A DNA stretch of 64,000 bases from Piscirickettsiaceae bacterium (GCA_013215775.1 JABSQO010000006.1:1-64000), one strand, 5' to 3'; positions 11,610 to 24,602 are shown, counted from the stretch's first letter. Notes: a model not told the origin generated them from the letters alone. Program-made: numbers and translations.

Positions 11610-11697
11610 TAGTCGGTACTCTTAAGCTAATAAATTGTTAAAGAACGGTGTAACTGATAACTAACTTCGAGCCATATATTCTGACTCGAAGGTAAAA

Positions 11698-12168
11698 CTA
11701 AAAACGGAAGTGAGAAAACGCCTTGTTTGCTTCTGCCATACGGTGGGTATCTTCTTTCTTCTTAACCGCAGAACCTTTGCCATCAAAAGCATCACCAAGC
11801 TCGCCGGCCAAACGTAACGCCATTGATTTCTCACCGCGTTTACGAGCGGCTTCTGCTAACCAACGCATTGCTAATGCAACACGACGCTCGGGACGAACCT
11901 CAACAGGAACTTGGTAAGTAGCACCACCTACACGGCGTGATTTTACTTCTACCATTGGGCTGATGTTTTCAAGCGCTTGCTGAAAAATCTCTAAAGCACC
12001 TGTACTTTTATTTTCTGCAACAGTATCTAATGCATCATAAGCAATTTTTTCAGCTACAGATTTTTTACCATCATGCATCATCACGTTAATAAATTTAGCA
12101 AGTCCAACGTTTGAAAACTTTGGATCTGGCAACGCTTCACGCTTAGCAACAACTCTTCTTCTTGGCAT
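11698..12168 (-). CDS. rpsG: Small ribosomal subunit protein uS7
   Basis: This primary 30S head protein is at the E site and is the translational repressor of the str operon in E. coli. It has 156 residues. It starts [18 protein letters not shown] and has the family signature [15 protein letters not shown] near residue 33. It lies 48 bases after rpsL. Confidence 0.98.
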   Translation of the reverse strand: MPRRRVVAKREALPDPKFSNVGLAKFINVMMHDGKKSVAEKIAYDALDTVAENKSTGALEIFQQALENISPMVEVKSRRVGGATYQVPVEVRPERRVALAMRWLAEAARKRGEKSMALRLAGELGDAFDGKGSAVKKKEDTHRMAEANKAFSHFRF

Positions 12169-12216
12169 AACTCTTTCCTAATTCTTAAATATCTATCTAG
12201 ACGTATAAAACGACTA

Positions 12217-12591
12217 TTAGCTCTTTGGACGCTTAGCGCCATACTTAGAGCGACCTTGGCGACGAGCTGTAACACCTGACGTATCCAATGCACCACGAAC
12301 TGTATGGTAACGAACACCCGGTAAATCTTTAACACGACCACCACGAATCAATACCACACTATGCTCTTGCAAGTTATGGCCTTCACCACCGATATACGAT
12401 GTTACTTCAAAGCCATTCGTCAAACGTACGCGAGCTACTTTACGCATCGCAGAGTTCGGTTTCTTAGGCGTCGTTGTATAGACACGAGTACATACACCGC
12501 GACGCTGAGGACATGCCTGCAACGCAGGTACGTTATTCTTTTTCTTTTGTTTTACACGTGGTTTACGAACCAACTGATTTATTGTTGCCAT
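12217..12591 (-). CDS. rpsL: Small ribosomal subunit protein uS12
   Basis: This 30S protein governs decoding fidelity and is the streptomycin target-site protein. It has 124 residues. The two resistance loops read [12 protein letters not shown] and [13 protein letters not shown], so the lysines equivalent to E. coli K42 and K87 are wild type. It is the first gene of the str operon, starting 155 bases after rpoC, with the rpoC terminator in between. Confidence 0.98.
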   Translation of the reverse strand: MATINQLVRKPRVKQKKKNNVPALQACPQRRGVCTRVYTTTPKKPNSAMRKVARVRLTNGFEVTSYIGGEGHNLQEHSVVLIRGGRVKDLPGVRYHTVRGALDTSGVTARRQGRSKYGAKRPKS

Positions 12592-12660
12592 TAAAGTACA
12601 GCCTTACCTATAAATTCAAAATTACAGTAAATAGCGATCGAAAATTGATTGCTTTACCAG

Positions 12661-12692
12661 TAAATAAAGCGGGCCCCCGATAGGAGGCCCGA
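12661..12692 (-). terminator. Intrinsic terminator after rpoC
   Basis: Read on the minus strand, a GC-rich hairpin (CGGGCC pairing with GGCCCG, 12670-12691) is followed by a T-rich tail (TTTATTT). It lies 55 bases beyond the rpoC stop and before rpsL, so it should separate beta-operon from str-operon transcripts. Its efficiency cannot be judged by eye. Confidence 0.75.
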
Positions 12693-12746
12693 CAAAGAAG
12701 AGGGATTTTACTACTCAATCAAGCATTGAGTCAAGATCTCTTTTGT

Positions 12747-15700
12747 TTAAGATACCTTTTCCAAAGTCTCTTTATCATCTTCAACTTGAGCGACTGGTGC
12801 AGGCTTTTCTACAGCAACCGCTGCCTTAGCTTGATGACGTTTACGATAACGTTCCTTATGGTAAGCCAAACCGGTTCCCGCAGGAATCAATCGACCTACA
12901 ATTACGTTCTCTTTTAGACCACGTAAACTATCACGTTTTCCAGTCACCGCCGCATCTGTTAACACGCGAGTTGTTTCTTGGAACGACGCTGCCGAAATAA
13001 ATGAGTCAGTCGCCAACGATGCTTTAGTAATACCTAATAGTTGATGTTTAAATGTACCTTCAAGTTTACCAGCCGCACGTACAACATCATTTGCTTCTAA
13101 TAGCGTATCGTGGTCAACGTGCTCGCCTCTAAGGAAACCCGTGTCGCCAGGTGAAGCAATCTCTATTTTACGTAGCATTTGACGCACGATAACTTCGATA
13201 TGCTTATCATTAATTTTTACACCTTGTAAACGATAAACTTCTTGAACTTCATTCGACATATAGTTTGCTAACGGCAACACACCTTTCAATCGTAAAATAT
13301 CATGTGGATCTTCTGGCCCATCAACTACTAATTCACCTTTCTCAATATGTTCACCTTCAAACACAGATACATGGCGCCATTTTGGAATAAGCTCCTCATG
13401 GATTTCACCTTCTTTTGGTGTAATCACTAATCGTTGCTTACCTTTCGTTTCCTTACCAAAACTGATGGTACCTGAAATTTCGGCCATCAACGCTGGATCT
13501 TTAGGCTTACGTGCTTCAAACAAGTCAGCAACACGCGGTAGACCACCAGTGATATCACGTGTTTTACTACTTTCTTGTGGAATTCGAGCGAGTACATCAC
13601 CGACACTGACATCTTCACCATCAGTAACACGAACAATCGCACCACCCGGTAAGAAATACTGTGCAGGAATATCAGTACCTACGATGAAGACATCATTACC
13701 ATCATTATCGACCAATTTAACCATTGGTCTCATATCTTTAGCAGCAGTACTGCGTTGTTTTGGATCGCGAACAGTCAAACTTGTTAGACCGGTAACATCA
13801 TCGACTTGTTTATCGATAGTAACGCCTTCAACAAGATCTTTAATGACCACACGACCCGCCATTTCCGTTACAACTGGATGGGTATGTGGGTCCCATGTTG
13901 CTACGATTTGACCAGCCTCAACAGCTTCATTATCAGCAACACTGATTTCTGAACCATATGGTACTTTATAACGTTCACGCTCACGGCCATTCTCATCAAT
14001 CAGGTGTAATTCACCTGAACGAGATACGGCAATAAACTTACCACTCTCATGTTGTACTGACTTAATGTTATGGAAACGGATATTACCTTTAAACTTCAAG
14101 GCAACTGAATTATCAGCCGCTGTTCTCGATGCTGCACCACCAATATGGAAGGTACGCATTGTTAACTGTGTACCAGGCTCACCAATTGATTGTGCCGCGA
14201 TAACACCCACTGCTTCACCGACATTAATTTTCTCGCCACGGCCTAAATCACGTCCGTAACACAATGTACACACACCATGACGAGACTCACAGGTAATAGC
14301 TGAGCGTACCATGACTTCATCGATACCTTTTTGCTCTAGCAAGACAATAGAATCTTCATCCATCATCATGCCTGCAGCAATCACTACGTCAGCACCATCT
14401 GTGGTCATTACATCTTGGGCAACAACACGGCCAAGAACACGTTCACCCAAAGGTTCGACAACATCACCACCCTCAATAATCGGTGTCATACTGATACCTT
14501 TATCAGTGCCACAATCTTCTTCTACCACTACTAAGTCTTGTGATACATCGACCAAACGACGTGTCAGATAACCCGAGTTAGCCGTTTTCAATGCCGTATC
14601 GGCCAAACCTTTACGAGCACCATGAGTAGAAATAAAGTATTGAAGTACGTCCAATCCCTCACGGAAGTTAGCCGTGATCGGTGTTTCAATAATTGACCCA
14701 TCTGGTTTAGCCATCAAACCACGCATACCGGCTAACTGACGAATCTGGGCAGCAGAACCACGTGCACCAGAATCAGCCATCATATAGATGGAGTTCATGG
14801 ATTGTTGTTTGACTTCGTTACCTTCAGCATCAATAACCGTATCTGAACCTAAACCATCCATCATCGCATTGGCGATTTGATCATTAGTTCGTGACCAGAT
14901 ATCAATGATTTTGTTATAACGCTCACCATCGGTAACCAAACCAGAGGCATATTGATTTGCAATTTCTTCTACTTCAGCTTCGGCTGCAGCCAAAATATCT
15001 GCTTTGCTTTCTGGGATAACCATATCGTCAATCCCAACAGATGCACCCGATCTAGTTGCTTGTGTAAAGCCCAAATACATTAATTGATCGGCAAAGATTA
15101 CCGTGTTTTTCAATCCTAAACGACGATAACAAACGTTAATCAAATCACCCAGTGCTTTCTTAGTCATTGAACGATCAACTACTGAGAATGGCAAACCTGT
15201 TGGCACGATACCAAATAAGATTGCGCGACCTACTGTCGTATCAACACGGATTGTTCGTTGTTGTTCCGGCTCGGGTAACGTGACGTCAGTTTCATCAAGA
15301 CGCACGGTGATTTTGGCATGCAATGCCACTGCACCATTGTCATGAGCACGTTTTAACTCAGCTAGATCAGCAAACTTAAGACCTTCTCCTTTTACATTGA
15401 TCAACTCACGAGTCATGTAATACAAGCCCAACACCACGTCTTGTGATGGCACAATGACAGGCTCACCATTGGCAGGAGACAAAATATTGTTGGTCGCCAT
15501 TAACAATGTACGCGCTTCTAATTGTGCTTCGAGTGACAATGGTACGTGTACCGCCATTTGGTCACCATCAAAGTCGGCATTAAAGGCACTACATACCAGT
15601 GGATGAAGTTGAATCGCTTTACCTTCGATCAATAATGGTTCAAATGCTTGGATACCTAATCTATGCAGTGTTGGCGCACGGTTAAGCATAATTGGATGTT

Positions 15701-16952
15701 CGCGAATGACATCAGCAAGGATATCCCAAACCTCAGGACCCTCACGCTCAACCATTTTCTTAGCCGCTTTAATCGTTGTCGCTAAACCTGCACGTTCCAA
15801 TTTTCCGTAGATAAATGGTTTGAATAATTCCAAAGCCATTTTTTTAGGGAGACCACATTGATGTAATTTCAAGTATGGACCTACTACGATGACTGAACGA
15901 CCAGAGTAGTCAACACGTTTACCCAATAAGTTTTGACGGAAACGACCTTGTTTACCCTTAATCATATCTGCCAATGATTTCAATGGCATGCGATTAGTAC
16001 CGGTGATAGCGCGACCACGACGACCATTATCTAGCAAGGCATCAACAGACTCTTGCAGCATGCGTTTTTCGTTACGCACAATGATATCCGGTGCATTCAA
16101 ATCTAACAGTCGTTTCAAACGATTATTACGGTTAATAACACGGCGATACAAATCATTCAGATCAGATGTGGCAAAACGGCCACCATCAAGTGGTACTAAT
16201 GGACGTAGATCGGGTGGTAATACTGGCAATACTTCCATCACCATCCATTCTGGTTTGTTACCAGAAGTTTGGAAGGCTTCCATTAATTTCAAACGTTTGG
16301 TTAGTTTCTTAATTTTGGTTTCAGAATTAGTGGCTTCAATTCCTTCACGGATTAATTCTACTTCTTGTTCAAGATCAATATTACGCAATAATTGCTGTAC
16401 CGCTTCGGCGCCCATGCGAGCATCAAATTCGTCACCATACTCTTCAACAGCTTGCAAAAATGTGTCATCAGAAAGCAATGTGCCTTTTTCAAGTGCTGTC
16501 ATGCCTGGGTCAACAACAATAAACGCTTCAAAATATAAAACACGTTCAAGATCACGCAATGTCATGTCTAAGAACAATGAAATACGTGATGGTAATGATT
16601 TCAAGAACCAAATATGTGCTACTGGGCTCGCTAACTCAATATGAGCCATACGTTCACGACGTACTTTAGCCACGGTGACTTCAACACCACATTTTTCACA
16701 GACAACACCACGATGTTTCAGACGTTTATATTTACCACATAAACACTCATAGTCTTTTACAGGACCAAAAATCTTGCAACAAAATAGGCCTTCACGTTCT
16801 GGCTTAAAAGTACGGTAGTTGATCGTTTCTGGTTTTTTAACTTCACCAAAAGACCAAGAACGCACCATTTTTGGTGATGCCAAACCAATTCGAATGGCAT
16901 CAAACTCTTCTGGCTGAGATTGTTGCTTGAGCATATTAAGCAAATCTTTCAT
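12747..16952 (-). CDS. rpoC: RNA polymerase subunit beta-prime
   Basis: This is the catalytic clamp subunit of RNA polymerase. It has 1401 residues, the usual length for gammaproteobacteria. The N-terminal zinc site is visible (CLCGKYK then [11 protein letters not shown]). The absolutely conserved magnesium-binding motif NADFDGD is near residue 460. A second zinc site appears near residues 815-900 ([22 protein letters not shown]). It follows rpoB after a 65-base gap and is co-transcribed with it. Confidence 0.99.
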   Translation of the reverse strand: MKDLLNMLKQQSQPEEFDAIRIGLASPKMVRSWSFGEVKKPETINYRTFKPEREGLFCCKIFGPVKDYECLCGKYKRLKHRGVVCEKCGVEVTVAKVRRERMAHIELASPVAHIWFLKSLPSRISLFLDMTLRDLERVLYFEAFIVVDPGMTALEKGTLLSDDTFLQAVEEYGDEFDARMGAEAVQQLLRNIDLEQEVELIREGIEATNSETKIKKLTKRLKLMEAFQTSGNKPEWMVMEVLPVLPPDLRPLVPLDGGRFATSDLNDLYRRVINRNNRLKRLLDLNAPDIIVRNEKRMLQESVDALLDNGRRGRAITGTNRMPLKSLADMIKGKQGRFRQNLLGKRVDYSGRSVIVVGPYLKLHQCGLPKKMALELFKPFIYGKLERAGLATTIKAAKKMVEREGPEVWDILADVIREHPIMLNRAPTLHRLGIQAFEPLLIEGKAIQLHPLVCSAFNADFDGDQMAVHVPLSLEAQLEARTLLMATNNILSPANGEPVIVPSQDVVLGLYYMTRELINVKGEGLKFADLAELKRAHDNGAVALHAKITVRLDETDVTLPEPEQQRTIRVDTTVGRAILFGIVPTGLPFSVVDRSMTKKALGDLINVCYRRLGLKNTVIFADQLMYLGFTQATRSGASVGIDDMVIPESKADILAAAEAEVEEIANQYASGLVTDGERYNKIIDIWSRTNDQIANAMMDGLGSDTVIDAEGNEVKQQSMNSIYMMADSGARGSAAQIRQLAGMRGLMAKPDGSIIETPITANFREGLDVLQYFISTHGARKGLADTALKTANSGYLTRRLVDVSQDLVVVEEDCGTDKGISMTPIIEGGDVVEPLGERVLGRVVAQDVMTTDGADVVIAAGMMMDEDSIVLLEQKGIDEVMVRSAITCESRHGVCTLCYGRDLGRGEKINVGEAVGVIAAQSIGEPGTQLTMRTFHIGGAASRTAADNSVALKFKGNIRFHNIKSVQHESGKFIAVSRSGELHLIDENGRERERYKVPYGSEISVADNEAVEAGQIVATWDPHTHPVVTEMAGRVVIKDLVEGVTIDKQVDDVTGLTSLTVRDPKQRSTAAKDMRPMVKLVDNDGNDVFIVGTDIPAQYFLPGGAIVRVTDGEDVSVGDVLARIPQESSKTRDITGGLPRVADLFEARKPKDPALMAEISGTISFGKETKGKQRLVITPKEGEIHEELIPKWRHVSVFEGEHIEKGELVVDGPEDPHDILRLKGVLPLANYMSNEVQEVYRLQGVKINDKHIEVIVRQMLRKIEIASPGDTGFLRGEHVDHDTLLEANDVVRAAGKLEGTFKHQLLGITKASLATDSFISAASFQETTRVLTDAAVTGKRDSLRGLKENVIVGRLIPAGTGLAYHKERYRKRHQAKAAVAVEKPAPVAQVEDDKETLEKVS

Positions 16953-17017
16953 GTTTCTTTCTCCGCTGCCGTTTAACGGCTAATATATTGATTATCAGTA
17001 ATTACGTATGAATTTGA

Positions 17018-20000
17018 TTAGTCTTCGACCAAATCAATATCAATACCGAGAGAACGAATCTCGCGCGTTAATACTTTGAAGGATTCAGGCATGCCTGCTT
17101 CCATTCGATAATCACCATCCACAATGTTTTTGTAGATTCGGGTCCGACCATGGACATCATCTGATTTCACAGTCAACATTTCTTGTAATGTGTAAGCAGC
17201 ACCATAAGCTTGTAGTGCCCATACCTCCATCTCACCGAAACGTTGTCCACCAAATTGGGCTTTACCACCCAATGGCTGTTGAGTAACAAGACTGTATGGA
17301 CCCGTAGAACGTGCATGCATTTTGTCATCAACCAAGTGATTCAGTTTCAACATATGCATGTAACCAACGGTGACGGGACGATCAAAATAATCACCTGTAC
17401 GTCCATCAATCAACCGTGCCTGACCACTACGTGGTAAACCAGCCAATTCCAACATGTCTTTGATTTCATTTTCTGAAGCGCCATCAAATACTGGGGTTGC
17501 CATCGGCACACCACCTCGTAAGTTGCCCGCCATTTCGATAATTTCATCGTCAGTTAACGAGTCAAGATCTTCCTGTTTACCGCTAGTGTTATAAACTTTC
17601 TCTAAGAACTCACGTAGTTCAGAAATTTCGCGTTGCTCATCTAACATTTCAGCAATCTTAAAACCAACACCTTTAGCAGCCCAACCTAAATGAATCTCCA
17701 GAACCTGTCCGATATTCATTCGAGAAGGTACACCAAGAGGATTTAACACGATATCTACTGGGCGGCCATCTGCGGTGTACGGCATGTCTTCAACGGGTAC
17801 GATGTTTGAAATAACACCTTTATTACCATGACGACCCGCCATTTTATCACCCGGTTGAATACGACGTTTGACAGCCAAGAACACCTTAACCATACGCTGT
17901 ACACCTGGCGCAAGATCATGCCCTGCAATCAATTTATTTTTCTTGATTTCATAAGCATCATCCATATCTTGACGATATTGTTTGATTTGCTCTACAGCCG
18001 TTTCTAACTGGGCATTTAATGTGTCTAATTCCATGTTCAAATCAAACCATTTTGAATGCTCCAATTTTTTCAAATAAGCCTTAGTAACTTTGCTACCTTT
18101 ATCAAGACCAGGACCACTCTTAGCGACTTTACCTGACAATGATTTTTCAAGTCGAGCAAATACGTCATCAACAATAATACGATGCTGATCTTTTAAGTCG
18201 GCACGTACTTTTTCCAGCTCTGCTGTTTCAATTGCAATAGCACGTTCATCTTTATCAACACCATCACGAGTGAAAACTTGAACATCAATAACAGTACCAA
18301 ATGTGCTTGAAGGCACGCGCAATGATGAATCTTTAACATCCGCCGCTTTCTCACCAAAGATTGCACGGAGCAATTTCTCTTCAGGAGTCAGTTGTGTTTC
18401 ACCTTTAGGTGTTACTTTACCAACCAGAATATCACCTGGCTCAACTTCGGCACCAACATAAACGATACCGGATTCATCCAATTTCGATAATGCACTTTCA
18501 CTAACATTAGGAATATCACTGGTAATTTCTTCCGTACCTAATTTAGTATCACGGGCTAAACAGTTCAATTCATTAATATGGATAGTGGTGAAACGATCTT
18601 CTTCAACGACACGTTCCGAAACCAGAATCGAATCTTCAAAGTTATAACCGTTCCACGGCATGAATGCGATTAACATGTTTTGACCTAGTGCCAATTCACC
18701 TTTATCGGTAGATGGGCCATCCGCCAACACATCGTCTTTAGCAATCACATCACCCGGTTTAACCAATGGAGTCTGGTTAATACAAGTACTTTGATTTGAA
18801 CGTGCATATTTGGTCAAGTTGTAAATATCGACACCTGAATCAGCATCGCCCGCCTCATCATCGTTAACACGGATAACAATACGGCTGGCATCAACAGAAT
18901 CCACAGTACCACCACGACGGGCGATAACCATAACACCTGAATCTCTAGCAACAACACGCTCCATACCGGTACCAACAATCGGTTTTTCAGCGCGTAATGT
19001 TGGAACAGCTTGACGTTGCATGTTCGAGCCCATCAATGCACGGTTAGCATCATCATGTTCCAAGAATGGAATCAATGAGGCCGCAACCGATACCACTTGG
19101 CGTGGTGATACGTCCATATATTCCACTTGATCTGCTGGCATTAATGAAAATTCATTTTTATAACGACATGGCACCATATTGTCTTGAATTTCATTTTTAT
19201 CATTCAAGTTAATTGTTGCCTGAGCGATTTTGAATTCACCTTCATCAATCGCTGACAAATAGGTAATATCTGTAGTCGCTTTACCATTGATCACTTTACG
19301 ATACGGTGTTTCGATAAAACCATATTCATTGGTGCGAGCATAAATAGCCAAAGAGTTGATCAAACCGATGTTTGGTCCCTCAGGTGTTTCAATTGGACAA
19401 ACACGACCATAATGAGTCGGATGTACATCACGCACTTCAAATCCAGCACGTTCACGCGTTAAACCACCCGGACCTAATGCTGATACACGACGTTTGTGTG
19501 TTACTTCAGATAATGGATTATTTTGATCCATAAACTGTGATAACTGGCTTGAACCAAAGAATTCTTTAATGGCCGCAGCAACTGGTTTAGCATTAATTAA
19601 TTGCTGTGGCATTAAACCTTCAGATTCGGCAATACTTAAACGCTCACGAACAGCACGCTCAACTCGAACTAAACCAACACGGAATTGATTTTCAGCCATT
19701 TCACCGACGCTACGAACACGACGGTTACCGAGATGGTCAATATCATCAACAATACCAAGACCATTTCGTATGTTGAGTAATTCAAGTACTACATCAACAA
19801 TATCTTCTCTAGATAGAATACCTTCGCCTTCCAGACCTTCACGACCTAATCGACGGTTAAATTTCATGCGACCTACGCCTGACAAATCATAGCGTTCTGT
19901 CGCGAAAAATAGGTTTTTGAATAAGTTTTGGGCCGAATCTTGTGTCGGTGGCTCACCAGGTCGCATCATGCGATAGACTTCAACTTTAGCTTCTAAAGCT

Positions 20001-21097
20001 GTCGTTGTTTCATCTAAACGCAAGGTGTTTGAAATATAGGGACCATGATCCAAATCATTAAAGTAGATTGTTTCGATAGTTGAAATATCAAAACGAGCTA
20101 TGGTTTCTAATGTTTCTTCCGTAATTTCGTCGTTAGCTGAAAGAATAAGCTCGCCCGTATCAGTATCGATCATATCTTTGGCAATCACTTTGCCAATTAA
20201 ATAGGTCACCGGTACCATCAAGCTTGTCATACCCGCTTTTTCCATCTTACGGACATGACGGCCTGTTACTTGATGATCGGCATCAACAATAACATCACCC
20301 TTAGCGCTGACAATTTCAAACGGTATTGTTTGCCCACGTAAACGTTGTGGCTCTAGTGTAAATTCAAAACCATCACCTTTTTTGGTAAAGGTATCTGTCT
20401 CAAAGAAAAGAGCTAATATGTCTTCAGTGCTGTAATCAAGTGCACGCAATAGAATAGTCGCAGGTAATTTACGACGACGATCGATACGTACAAATACTGC
20501 ATCTTTAGGATCAAATTCAAAATCTAACCATGAACCACGATACGGGATCACTCGTGCATTGAATAAGATTTTACCGGACGAGTGTGTTTTACCTTTATCA
20601 CTATCAAAGAACACACCTGGAGAACGATGTAATTGAGACACAATTACTCGCTCCGTACCGTTAATGACAAAGTTACCTTTCTCTGTCATTAGTGGGATTT
20701 CTCCCATATATACTTCCTGCTCTTTAATGTCTTTAACAACTTTAGACTTAGCAGTTGACGCCTCTTTATCATAAATGACAAGACGCATTTTAACGCGTAG
20801 CGGTGCCGCATACGTCACACCACGTAATTGACATTCTTTAACTTCAAACGACGGTGTGCCAAGGCGGTAGCTTACATACTGTAGTTCAGCCATGCCCGTA
20901 TGGCTTTTAATTGGGAACACCGAACCAAATGCAGCGTGCAAACCTTTAGCTGAACGTTCGTCAGCCACAACGCCCTGTTGCAAGAAGTTCTGATATGAAT
21001 TGACCTGGGTTGCAAGTAAGTTCGGAACATTCAAGACACTTGGACGCTTGCCAAAATCTTTACGAATCCGTTTTTTCTCGGTAAACGTATAAGCCAT
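17018..21097 (-). CDS. rpoB: RNA polymerase subunit beta
   Basis: This is the beta subunit of RNA polymerase, forming half of the active-site cleft. It has 1359 residues. The rifampicin region near residues 505-535 reads [20 protein letters not shown], with the Asp, His and Ser positions of the susceptible form. The C-terminal part has the [10 protein letters not shown] and [19 protein letters not shown] motifs. It is transcribed from the ribosomal promoter upstream through the rplL-rpoB attenuator. Confidence 0.99.
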   Translation of the reverse strand: MAYTFTEKKRIRKDFGKRPSVLNVPNLLATQVNSYQNFLQQGVVADERSAKGLHAAFGSVFPIKSHTGMAELQYVSYRLGTPSFEVKECQLRGVTYAAPLRVKMRLVIYDKEASTAKSKVVKDIKEQEVYMGEIPLMTEKGNFVINGTERVIVSQLHRSPGVFFDSDKGKTHSSGKILFNARVIPYRGSWLDFEFDPKDAVFVRIDRRRKLPATILLRALDYSTEDILALFFETDTFTKKGDGFEFTLEPQRLRGQTIPFEIVSAKGDVIVDADHQVTGRHVRKMEKAGMTSLMVPVTYLIGKVIAKDMIDTDTGELILSANDEITEETLETIARFDISTIETIYFNDLDHGPYISNTLRLDETTTALEAKVEVYRMMRPGEPPTQDSAQNLFKNLFFATERYDLSGVGRMKFNRRLGREGLEGEGILSREDIVDVVLELLNIRNGLGIVDDIDHLGNRRVRSVGEMAENQFRVGLVRVERAVRERLSIAESEGLMPQQLINAKPVAAAIKEFFGSSQLSQFMDQNNPLSEVTHKRRVSALGPGGLTRERAGFEVRDVHPTHYGRVCPIETPEGPNIGLINSLAIYARTNEYGFIETPYRKVINGKATTDITYLSAIDEGEFKIAQATINLNDKNEIQDNMVPCRYKNEFSLMPADQVEYMDVSPRQVVSVAASLIPFLEHDDANRALMGSNMQRQAVPTLRAEKPIVGTGMERVVARDSGVMVIARRGGTVDSVDASRIVIRVNDDEAGDADSGVDIYNLTKYARSNQSTCINQTPLVKPGDVIAKDDVLADGPSTDKGELALGQNMLIAFMPWNGYNFEDSILVSERVVEEDRFTTIHINELNCLARDTKLGTEEITSDIPNVSESALSKLDESGIVYVGAEVEPGDILVGKVTPKGETQLTPEEKLLRAIFGEKAADVKDSSLRVPSSTFGTVIDVQVFTRDGVDKDERAIAIETAELEKVRADLKDQHRIIVDDVFARLEKSLSGKVAKSGPGLDKGSKVTKAYLKKLEHSKWFDLNMELDTLNAQLETAVEQIKQYRQDMDDAYEIKKNKLIAGHDLAPGVQRMVKVFLAVKRRIQPGDKMAGRHGNKGVISNIVPVEDMPYTADGRPVDIVLNPLGVPSRMNIGQVLEIHLGWAAKGVGFKIAEMLDEQREISELREFLEKVYNTSGKQEDLDSLTDDEIIEMAGNLRGGVPMATPVFDGASENEIKDMLELAGLPRSGQARLIDGRTGDYFDRPVTVGYMHMLKLNHLVDDKMHARSTGPYSLVTQQPLGGKAQFGGQRFGEMEVWALQAYGAAYTLQEMLTVKSDDVHGRTRIYKNIVDGDYRMEAGMPESFKVLTREIRSLGIDIDLVED

Positions 21098-21202
21098 TTA
21101 TTACACCTCAAGAGACATCCCAACTTCACACATGTAAAAGTAAGGGTTTGTCATATTGTATTTATTGTTTCAGTGATTATTTTTATCACTGACCAGCAAC
21201 GG

Positions 21203-21232
21203 AAAAAGGCCGGTGACAAAAAATCACCAGCC
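21203..21232 (-). terminator. Attenuator hairpin between rplL and rpoB
   Basis: On the minus strand GGCTGGTGA pairs with TCACCGGCC (9 pairs including one G-T) over a T-rich loop, followed by five T. Many proteobacteria have a partial terminator here that lowers rpoBC expression relative to ribosomal proteins, and this hairpin is in the expected place, about 50 bases after rplL. Partial readthrough is inferred from the gene order. Confidence 0.75.
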
Positions 21233-21280
21233 AGTTTCTATATCATTGAGACTAAATAGTCTCCATGATCGATGGATTGC

Positions 21281-21661
21281 TTATTTAACTTCAGCAGTCG
21301 CACCAGCTTCAGTAAGTTGTTTAACAACATCTTCAGCTTCGGCTTTTTCAACAGCTTCTTTAATCGTTGCAGGTACAGCTTCAACCATATCTTTAGCTTC
21401 TTTCAAACCAAGACCAGTGATAGAACGAACTGCTTTGATAACTTTTACTTTGTTTTCACCAAAGCTTGACATTACAACGTCAAATTCAGTTTGTTCCACA
21501 GCAGCAGCACCTTCGTCAGCACCACCGGCAGCAGCAACAGCTACTGGAGCAGCGGCAGTTACGCCAAATTTTTCTTCCATTGCTTCGATCAAATCTACGA
21601 CCTCAACAACTGTCATATTGGAAATAGCTTCCAAAATATCTTCTTGTTTTACTTTAGCCAT
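21281..21661 (-). CDS. rplL: Large ribosomal subunit protein bL12 (L7/L12)
   Basis: This is the multicopy stalk protein that recruits and activates translational GTPases. It has 126 residues: an N-terminal dimerisation helix (residues 1-35), an Ala/Gly-rich hinge ([18 protein letters not shown]) and the C-terminal factor-binding domain ([26 protein letters not shown]). It follows rplJ by 60 bases. Confidence 0.98.
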   Translation of the reverse strand: MAKVKQEDILEAISNMTVVEVVDLIEAMEEKFGVTAAAPVAVAAAGGADEGAAAVEQTEFDVVMSSFGENKVKVIKAVRSITGLGLKEAKDMVEAVPATIKEAVEKAEAEDVVKQLTEAGATAEVK

Positions 21662-21721
21662 CTTATTTTCCTAATTTCAAACTTACAGAATTAATTACGT
21701 ACAACTCAAACCCTAATGGGA

Positions 21722-22249
21722 TTAAGCTGCTTCTTTCGCATCGCGGACAGCCGCGAGCGTACGAACCATCTTGCTGGTCGGTGCAACCAAAGTACGTACA
21801 AACTTCTCAACCGGTGCCTTCATAGTGCCCATAAGGATCGCAATTGCTTGATCCTTAGTCGGCATTTTGGCTAGTTTCTCAATATCAGTAGCCGGTAATA
21901 ATTTACCGCCAAGAGAAACCATTTTGATTTCAAGTTTGTCGTTTTCTTTAGAAAAACCACTCATGACTCGTGCAACAGCACCTGGATCTTCTGTTGAAAA
22001 TCCAAACACCAAAGGTCCTGTCATTCCTTCCTGCATGCAGGCGAAATCAGTACCCTCTACGGCACGTTTAGCTAATGTGTTTCTAATAACACGCAAATAA
22101 ACATTCTCTTTGCGGGCTTCAACACGTAGCTCAGTCATATCTGAAACAGACAATCCACGATATTCTGCTGCAACAGCAGAGAAAGCGCTTGATGCTACTT
22201 CAGCGACCTCAGCAACGACGGCCTTTTTTCCTTCCAGATTCATTGCCAC
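21722..22249 (-). CDS. rplJ: Large ribosomal subunit protein uL10
   Basis: This is the stalk base protein. The L10(L12)4 complex represses its own operon by binding the upstream leader. It has 175 residues. The start is a GTG at 22249 with a strong GGAGG Shine-Dalgarno 8-9 bases upstream. An internal ATG two codons later has a less fitting spacing. The conserved EYRGLSVSDMTELR segment is present near residue 29. Confidence 0.97.
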   Translation of the reverse strand: MAMNLEGKKAVVAEVAEVASSAFSAVAAEYRGLSVSDMTELRVEARKENVYLRVIRNTLAKRAVEGTDFACMQEGMTGPLVFGFSTEDPGAVARVMSGFSKENDKLEIKMVSLGGKLLPATDIEKLAKMPTKDQAIAILMGTMKAPVEKFVRTLVAPTSKMVRTLAAVRDAKEAA

Positions 22250-22468
22250 CTAAGTTTACCTCCCTAGGATCACTACTTAAAATAGTAGTAATTGTTGCTA
22301 ACTAAAGAAGAGGCGAACCTCTTCCACCATTTACGGCATTCAACACAGAAATTCTGCAGCTGAACCCGTCTGCGTAGGCCCATTACACGAATGTAATCGA
22401 TTAAACTCACATACCTACGGTCTTAGACGACCCGATAAAAACTTTATCGGGAGGTCCAAATTTTCAAG
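22250..22468 (-). promoter_or_regulatory. L10 (rplJ) autoregulatory leader region
   Basis: This is a 219-base gene-free gap between rplA and rplJ. On the transcript, CGTAGG (complement of 22414-22419) can pair with CCTACG (complement of 22373-22378), enclosing a perfect ATTACA/TGTAAT hairpin at 22382-22397. Just after rplA lies another perfect 9-pair hairpin (22431-22451) without a T tract. This matches the known location and multi-stem style of L10-binding leaders in proteobacteria. The exact protein-binding kink-turn is not assigned. Confidence 0.7.
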
Positions 22469-23167
22469 TCAATCTTTGTCTAAGAATGACTTATCTAGTA
22501 CGAGACCAGCACCCATGGTGCTAGAAACGCTAATTTTTTTCAGATAAACACCTTTCGCCGAGCTTGGTTTTAACTTATTCAAGTCATCAAGCAGTGCAAC
22601 AAGGTTTTGCTGTAATGCTTCAACTTCAAAGCTGGCATTACCGATAGGGCAATGGATAATTCCAGCCTTATCCGTACGGTAACGAACTTGACCAGATTTA
22701 GCATTTTTAACAGCTTCGGCAACCTTTGGAGTCACTGTACCCACTTTAGGATTAGGCATTAAACCGCGTGGACCTAATATTTGACCTAGTGTACCCACAA
22801 CACGCATTGCATCTGGTGATGCAATCACGACATCAAAATCCATATTACCGGCTTTAATTGATTCCGCTAAATCCTCAAAACCAACGATATCCGCACCGGC
22901 TTCTTTTGCTGCATCAGCATTAGCACCTTGTGCAAATACTGCAACGCGAACAGTTTTACCTGTACCGTTTGGTAATACCGTAGAGCTACGGACAACCTGA
23001 TCAGATTTACGTGGATCAACACCAAGGTTAACTGCCACATCAATTGATTCTACAAACTTAGCAGACGCATTTTCTTTAATGAAGGCTAATGCTTCAGCAG
23101 CTGCATATTGTTTAGTTACGTCTAATTTTTCACGAATAGCGCGACTTCTTTTACCCATAGTAGCCAT
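22469..23167 (-). CDS. rplA: Large ribosomal subunit protein uL1
   Basis: This is the 50S L1-stalk protein that moves the E-site tRNA, and the translational repressor of rplK-rplA. It has 232 residues with the family signature region [17 protein letters not shown] near residue 130. Its ATG overlaps the rplK stop (TAATG), so the pair is translationally coupled. Confidence 0.98.
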   Translation of the reverse strand: MATMGKRSRAIREKLDVTKQYAAAEALAFIKENASAKFVESIDVAVNLGVDPRKSDQVVRSSTVLPNGTGKTVRVAVFAQGANADAAKEAGADIVGFEDLAESIKAGNMDFDVVIASPDAMRVVGTLGQILGPRGLMPNPKVGTVTPKVAEAVKNAKSGQVRYRTDKAGIIHCPIGNASFEVEALQQNLVALLDDLNKLKPSSAKGVYLKKISVSSTMGAGLVLDKSFLDKD

Positions 23168-23601
23168 TATTTAACACCCTCCGTGTTCAATCCCATACTA
23201 CGTGCAGTACCGGCGATCGTTCTAACAGCTGCATCCATATTTGACGCAGTCAAATCAGGCATTTTAGTTGTTGCAATTTCTTCTAGCTGAGCACGATTAA
23301 CTGTTCCAACTTTATCGGTATTAGGTGTGCCGCTACCACTTTTTAAACCAGCTGCTTTTAATAGCAATACTGCTGCCGGTGGTGTTTTAGTGATAAAAGT
23401 GAAACTTTTATCATTAAATACTGTGATAACAACAGGAATCGGTAAACCTGATTCCATGCTTTGAGTTTTAGCATTAAATGCTTTACAAAACTCCATGATA
23501 TTAACACCATGTTGACCTAAAGCAGGACCAACAGGAGGACTTGGATTAGCCGACCCAGCTGGCACTTGCAGCTTGATATAGGCATCGATCTTCTTAGCCA
23601 T
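23167..23601 (-). CDS. rplK: Large ribosomal subunit protein uL11
   Basis: This protein of the GTPase-associated centre is needed for RelA activation by stalled ribosomes and is the thiostrepton target region. It has 144 residues. It starts [20 protein letters not shown], carries [22 protein letters not shown], and has the C-terminal signature of the family near [10 protein letters not shown]. It is preceded by a hairpin after nusG. Confidence 0.98.
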   Translation of the reverse strand: MAKKIDAYIKLQVPAGSANPSPPVGPALGQHGVNIMEFCKAFNAKTQSMESGLPIPVVITVFNDKSFTFITKTPPAAVLLLKAAGLKSGSGTPNTDKVGTVNRAQLEEIATTKMPDLTASNMDAAVRTIAGTARSMGLNTEGVK

Positions 23602-23645
23602 TATTTACTCCTCAACGGGTTCAAACGCCTTTCGGCTCCCCAACA

Positions 23646-23667
23646 ACAAAACCAGCAAACATGCTGG
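23646..23667 (-). terminator. Hairpin with T-rich tail between nusG and rplK
   Basis: On the minus strand CCAGCA pairs with TGCTGG over a 4-base loop (23652-23667) and is followed by TTTTGTTGTT. It sits directly after the nusG stop. The short stem and interrupted T run suggest a weak or partial terminator between the secE-nusG and rplK-rplA units. Confidence 0.55.
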
Positions 23668-23677
23668 ATAATAATTC

Positions 23678-24211
23678 TTAACCTTTAGCGACTTGGCTAA
23701 AGTCAAGCTCAACAGGTGTAGAACGACCAAATATGACCACCTCAACACGCATTTTGCTTTTCTCGTAATTCACTTCTTCTACGACACCGGTGAAGTCATT
23801 AAATGGACCATCAACAACACGAACCACTTCGCCCGGCTCGAACAAGACCTTAGGTCTTGGACTTTCTTCACTATCATGTACACGCTGTAAGATATTGTCG
23901 GCTTCAGCTTGTGAAATAGGTACAGGTCGATCACCGGTACCACCAATAAAACGAAGTACACGCGGAATGTCATTCACTACATGCCATGTTTCATCGTCCA
24001 TTTCCATATTGACCAATACATAGCCTGGAAAGAACTTACGTTCACTTTTACGCTTCTGCCCTTCGCGCATTTCAACCACTTCTTCAGTTGGCACTAGAAT
24101 TTCGCCAAACTTATCTTGCAATCCAAAGCGTTCAATACGTTCTTCTAAAGATCGCTGCACTTGTGCTTCATAGCCAGAAAAAGCTTGAATTACATACCAC
24201 TGTTTACTCAT
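23678..24211 (-). CDS. nusG: Transcription elongation and antitermination factor NusG
   Basis: NusG binds the RNA polymerase clamp through its N-terminal NGN domain and binds S10 or Rho through its C-terminal KOW domain. It has 177 residues. It starts [18 protein letters not shown]. The [20 protein letters not shown] segment marks NGN, and [21 protein letters not shown] marks KOW (about residues 125-150). It follows secE by 15 bases, the conserved pair. Confidence 0.98.
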   Translation of the reverse strand: MSKQWYVIQAFSGYEAQVQRSLEERIERFGLQDKFGEILVPTEEVVEMREGQKRKSERKFFPGYVLVNMEMDDETWHVVNDIPRVLRFIGGTGDRPVPISQAEADNILQRVHDSEESPRPKVLFEPGEVVRVVDGPFNDFTGVVEEVNYEKSKMRVEVVIFGRSTPVELDFSQVAKG

Positions 24212-24226
24212 TATTCAAACCCTACC

Positions 24227-24565
24227 TTATAGCGTTAGAGCGCGAACCGCCCAACCCAATAATGAATCAAATGCCCATAGTATTAAGGCCACAACCATCA
24301 CCATCAATAACACTATCATCGTTGTTTGCACTGTTTCTTGACGTGAAGGCCAAACGACTTTTCGCACTTCTATCTGCGTATCTCGCACATAGCTCAACAT
24401 CGTTGAACCCACAGCCGTTTTAGACGCTATAAACAACGAAAGCCCGACCGCTGCAAGCAGGCCAAGCACTCTTAACAACGTAGAATACTCTGCGTAGTTA
24501 TAAAATGATGCAATCGCAGCCATCGTAATGATGAGCGCGGAAGCTAATTTAATATTATCTGCCAT
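24227..24565 (-). CDS. secE: Protein translocase subunit SecE
   Basis: This is the essential SecYEG subunit that clamps SecY in the inner membrane. It has 112 residues with three hydrophobic segments (about 8-25, 32-48, 85-108), the long E. coli-type form. The conserved amphipathic region reads VRKVVWPSRQETVQTT. It lies between tRNA-Trp and nusG. Confidence 0.97.
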   Translation of the reverse strand: MADNIKLASALIITMAAIASFYNYAEYSTLLRVLGLLAAVGLSLFIASKTAVGSTMLSYVRDTQIEVRKVVWPSRQETVQTTMIVLLMVMVVALILWAFDSLLGWAVRALTL

Positions 24566-24602
24566 TATAATTTCGTTACTTACTCTCTCGAAGAAGACAA
24601 AA

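Noticed and set aside
15988..16644. A 218-codon plus-strand open frame opposite rpoC.
   Set aside because: It is a shadow of rpoC codon usage: Ser/Arg-rich and without a start site signal.
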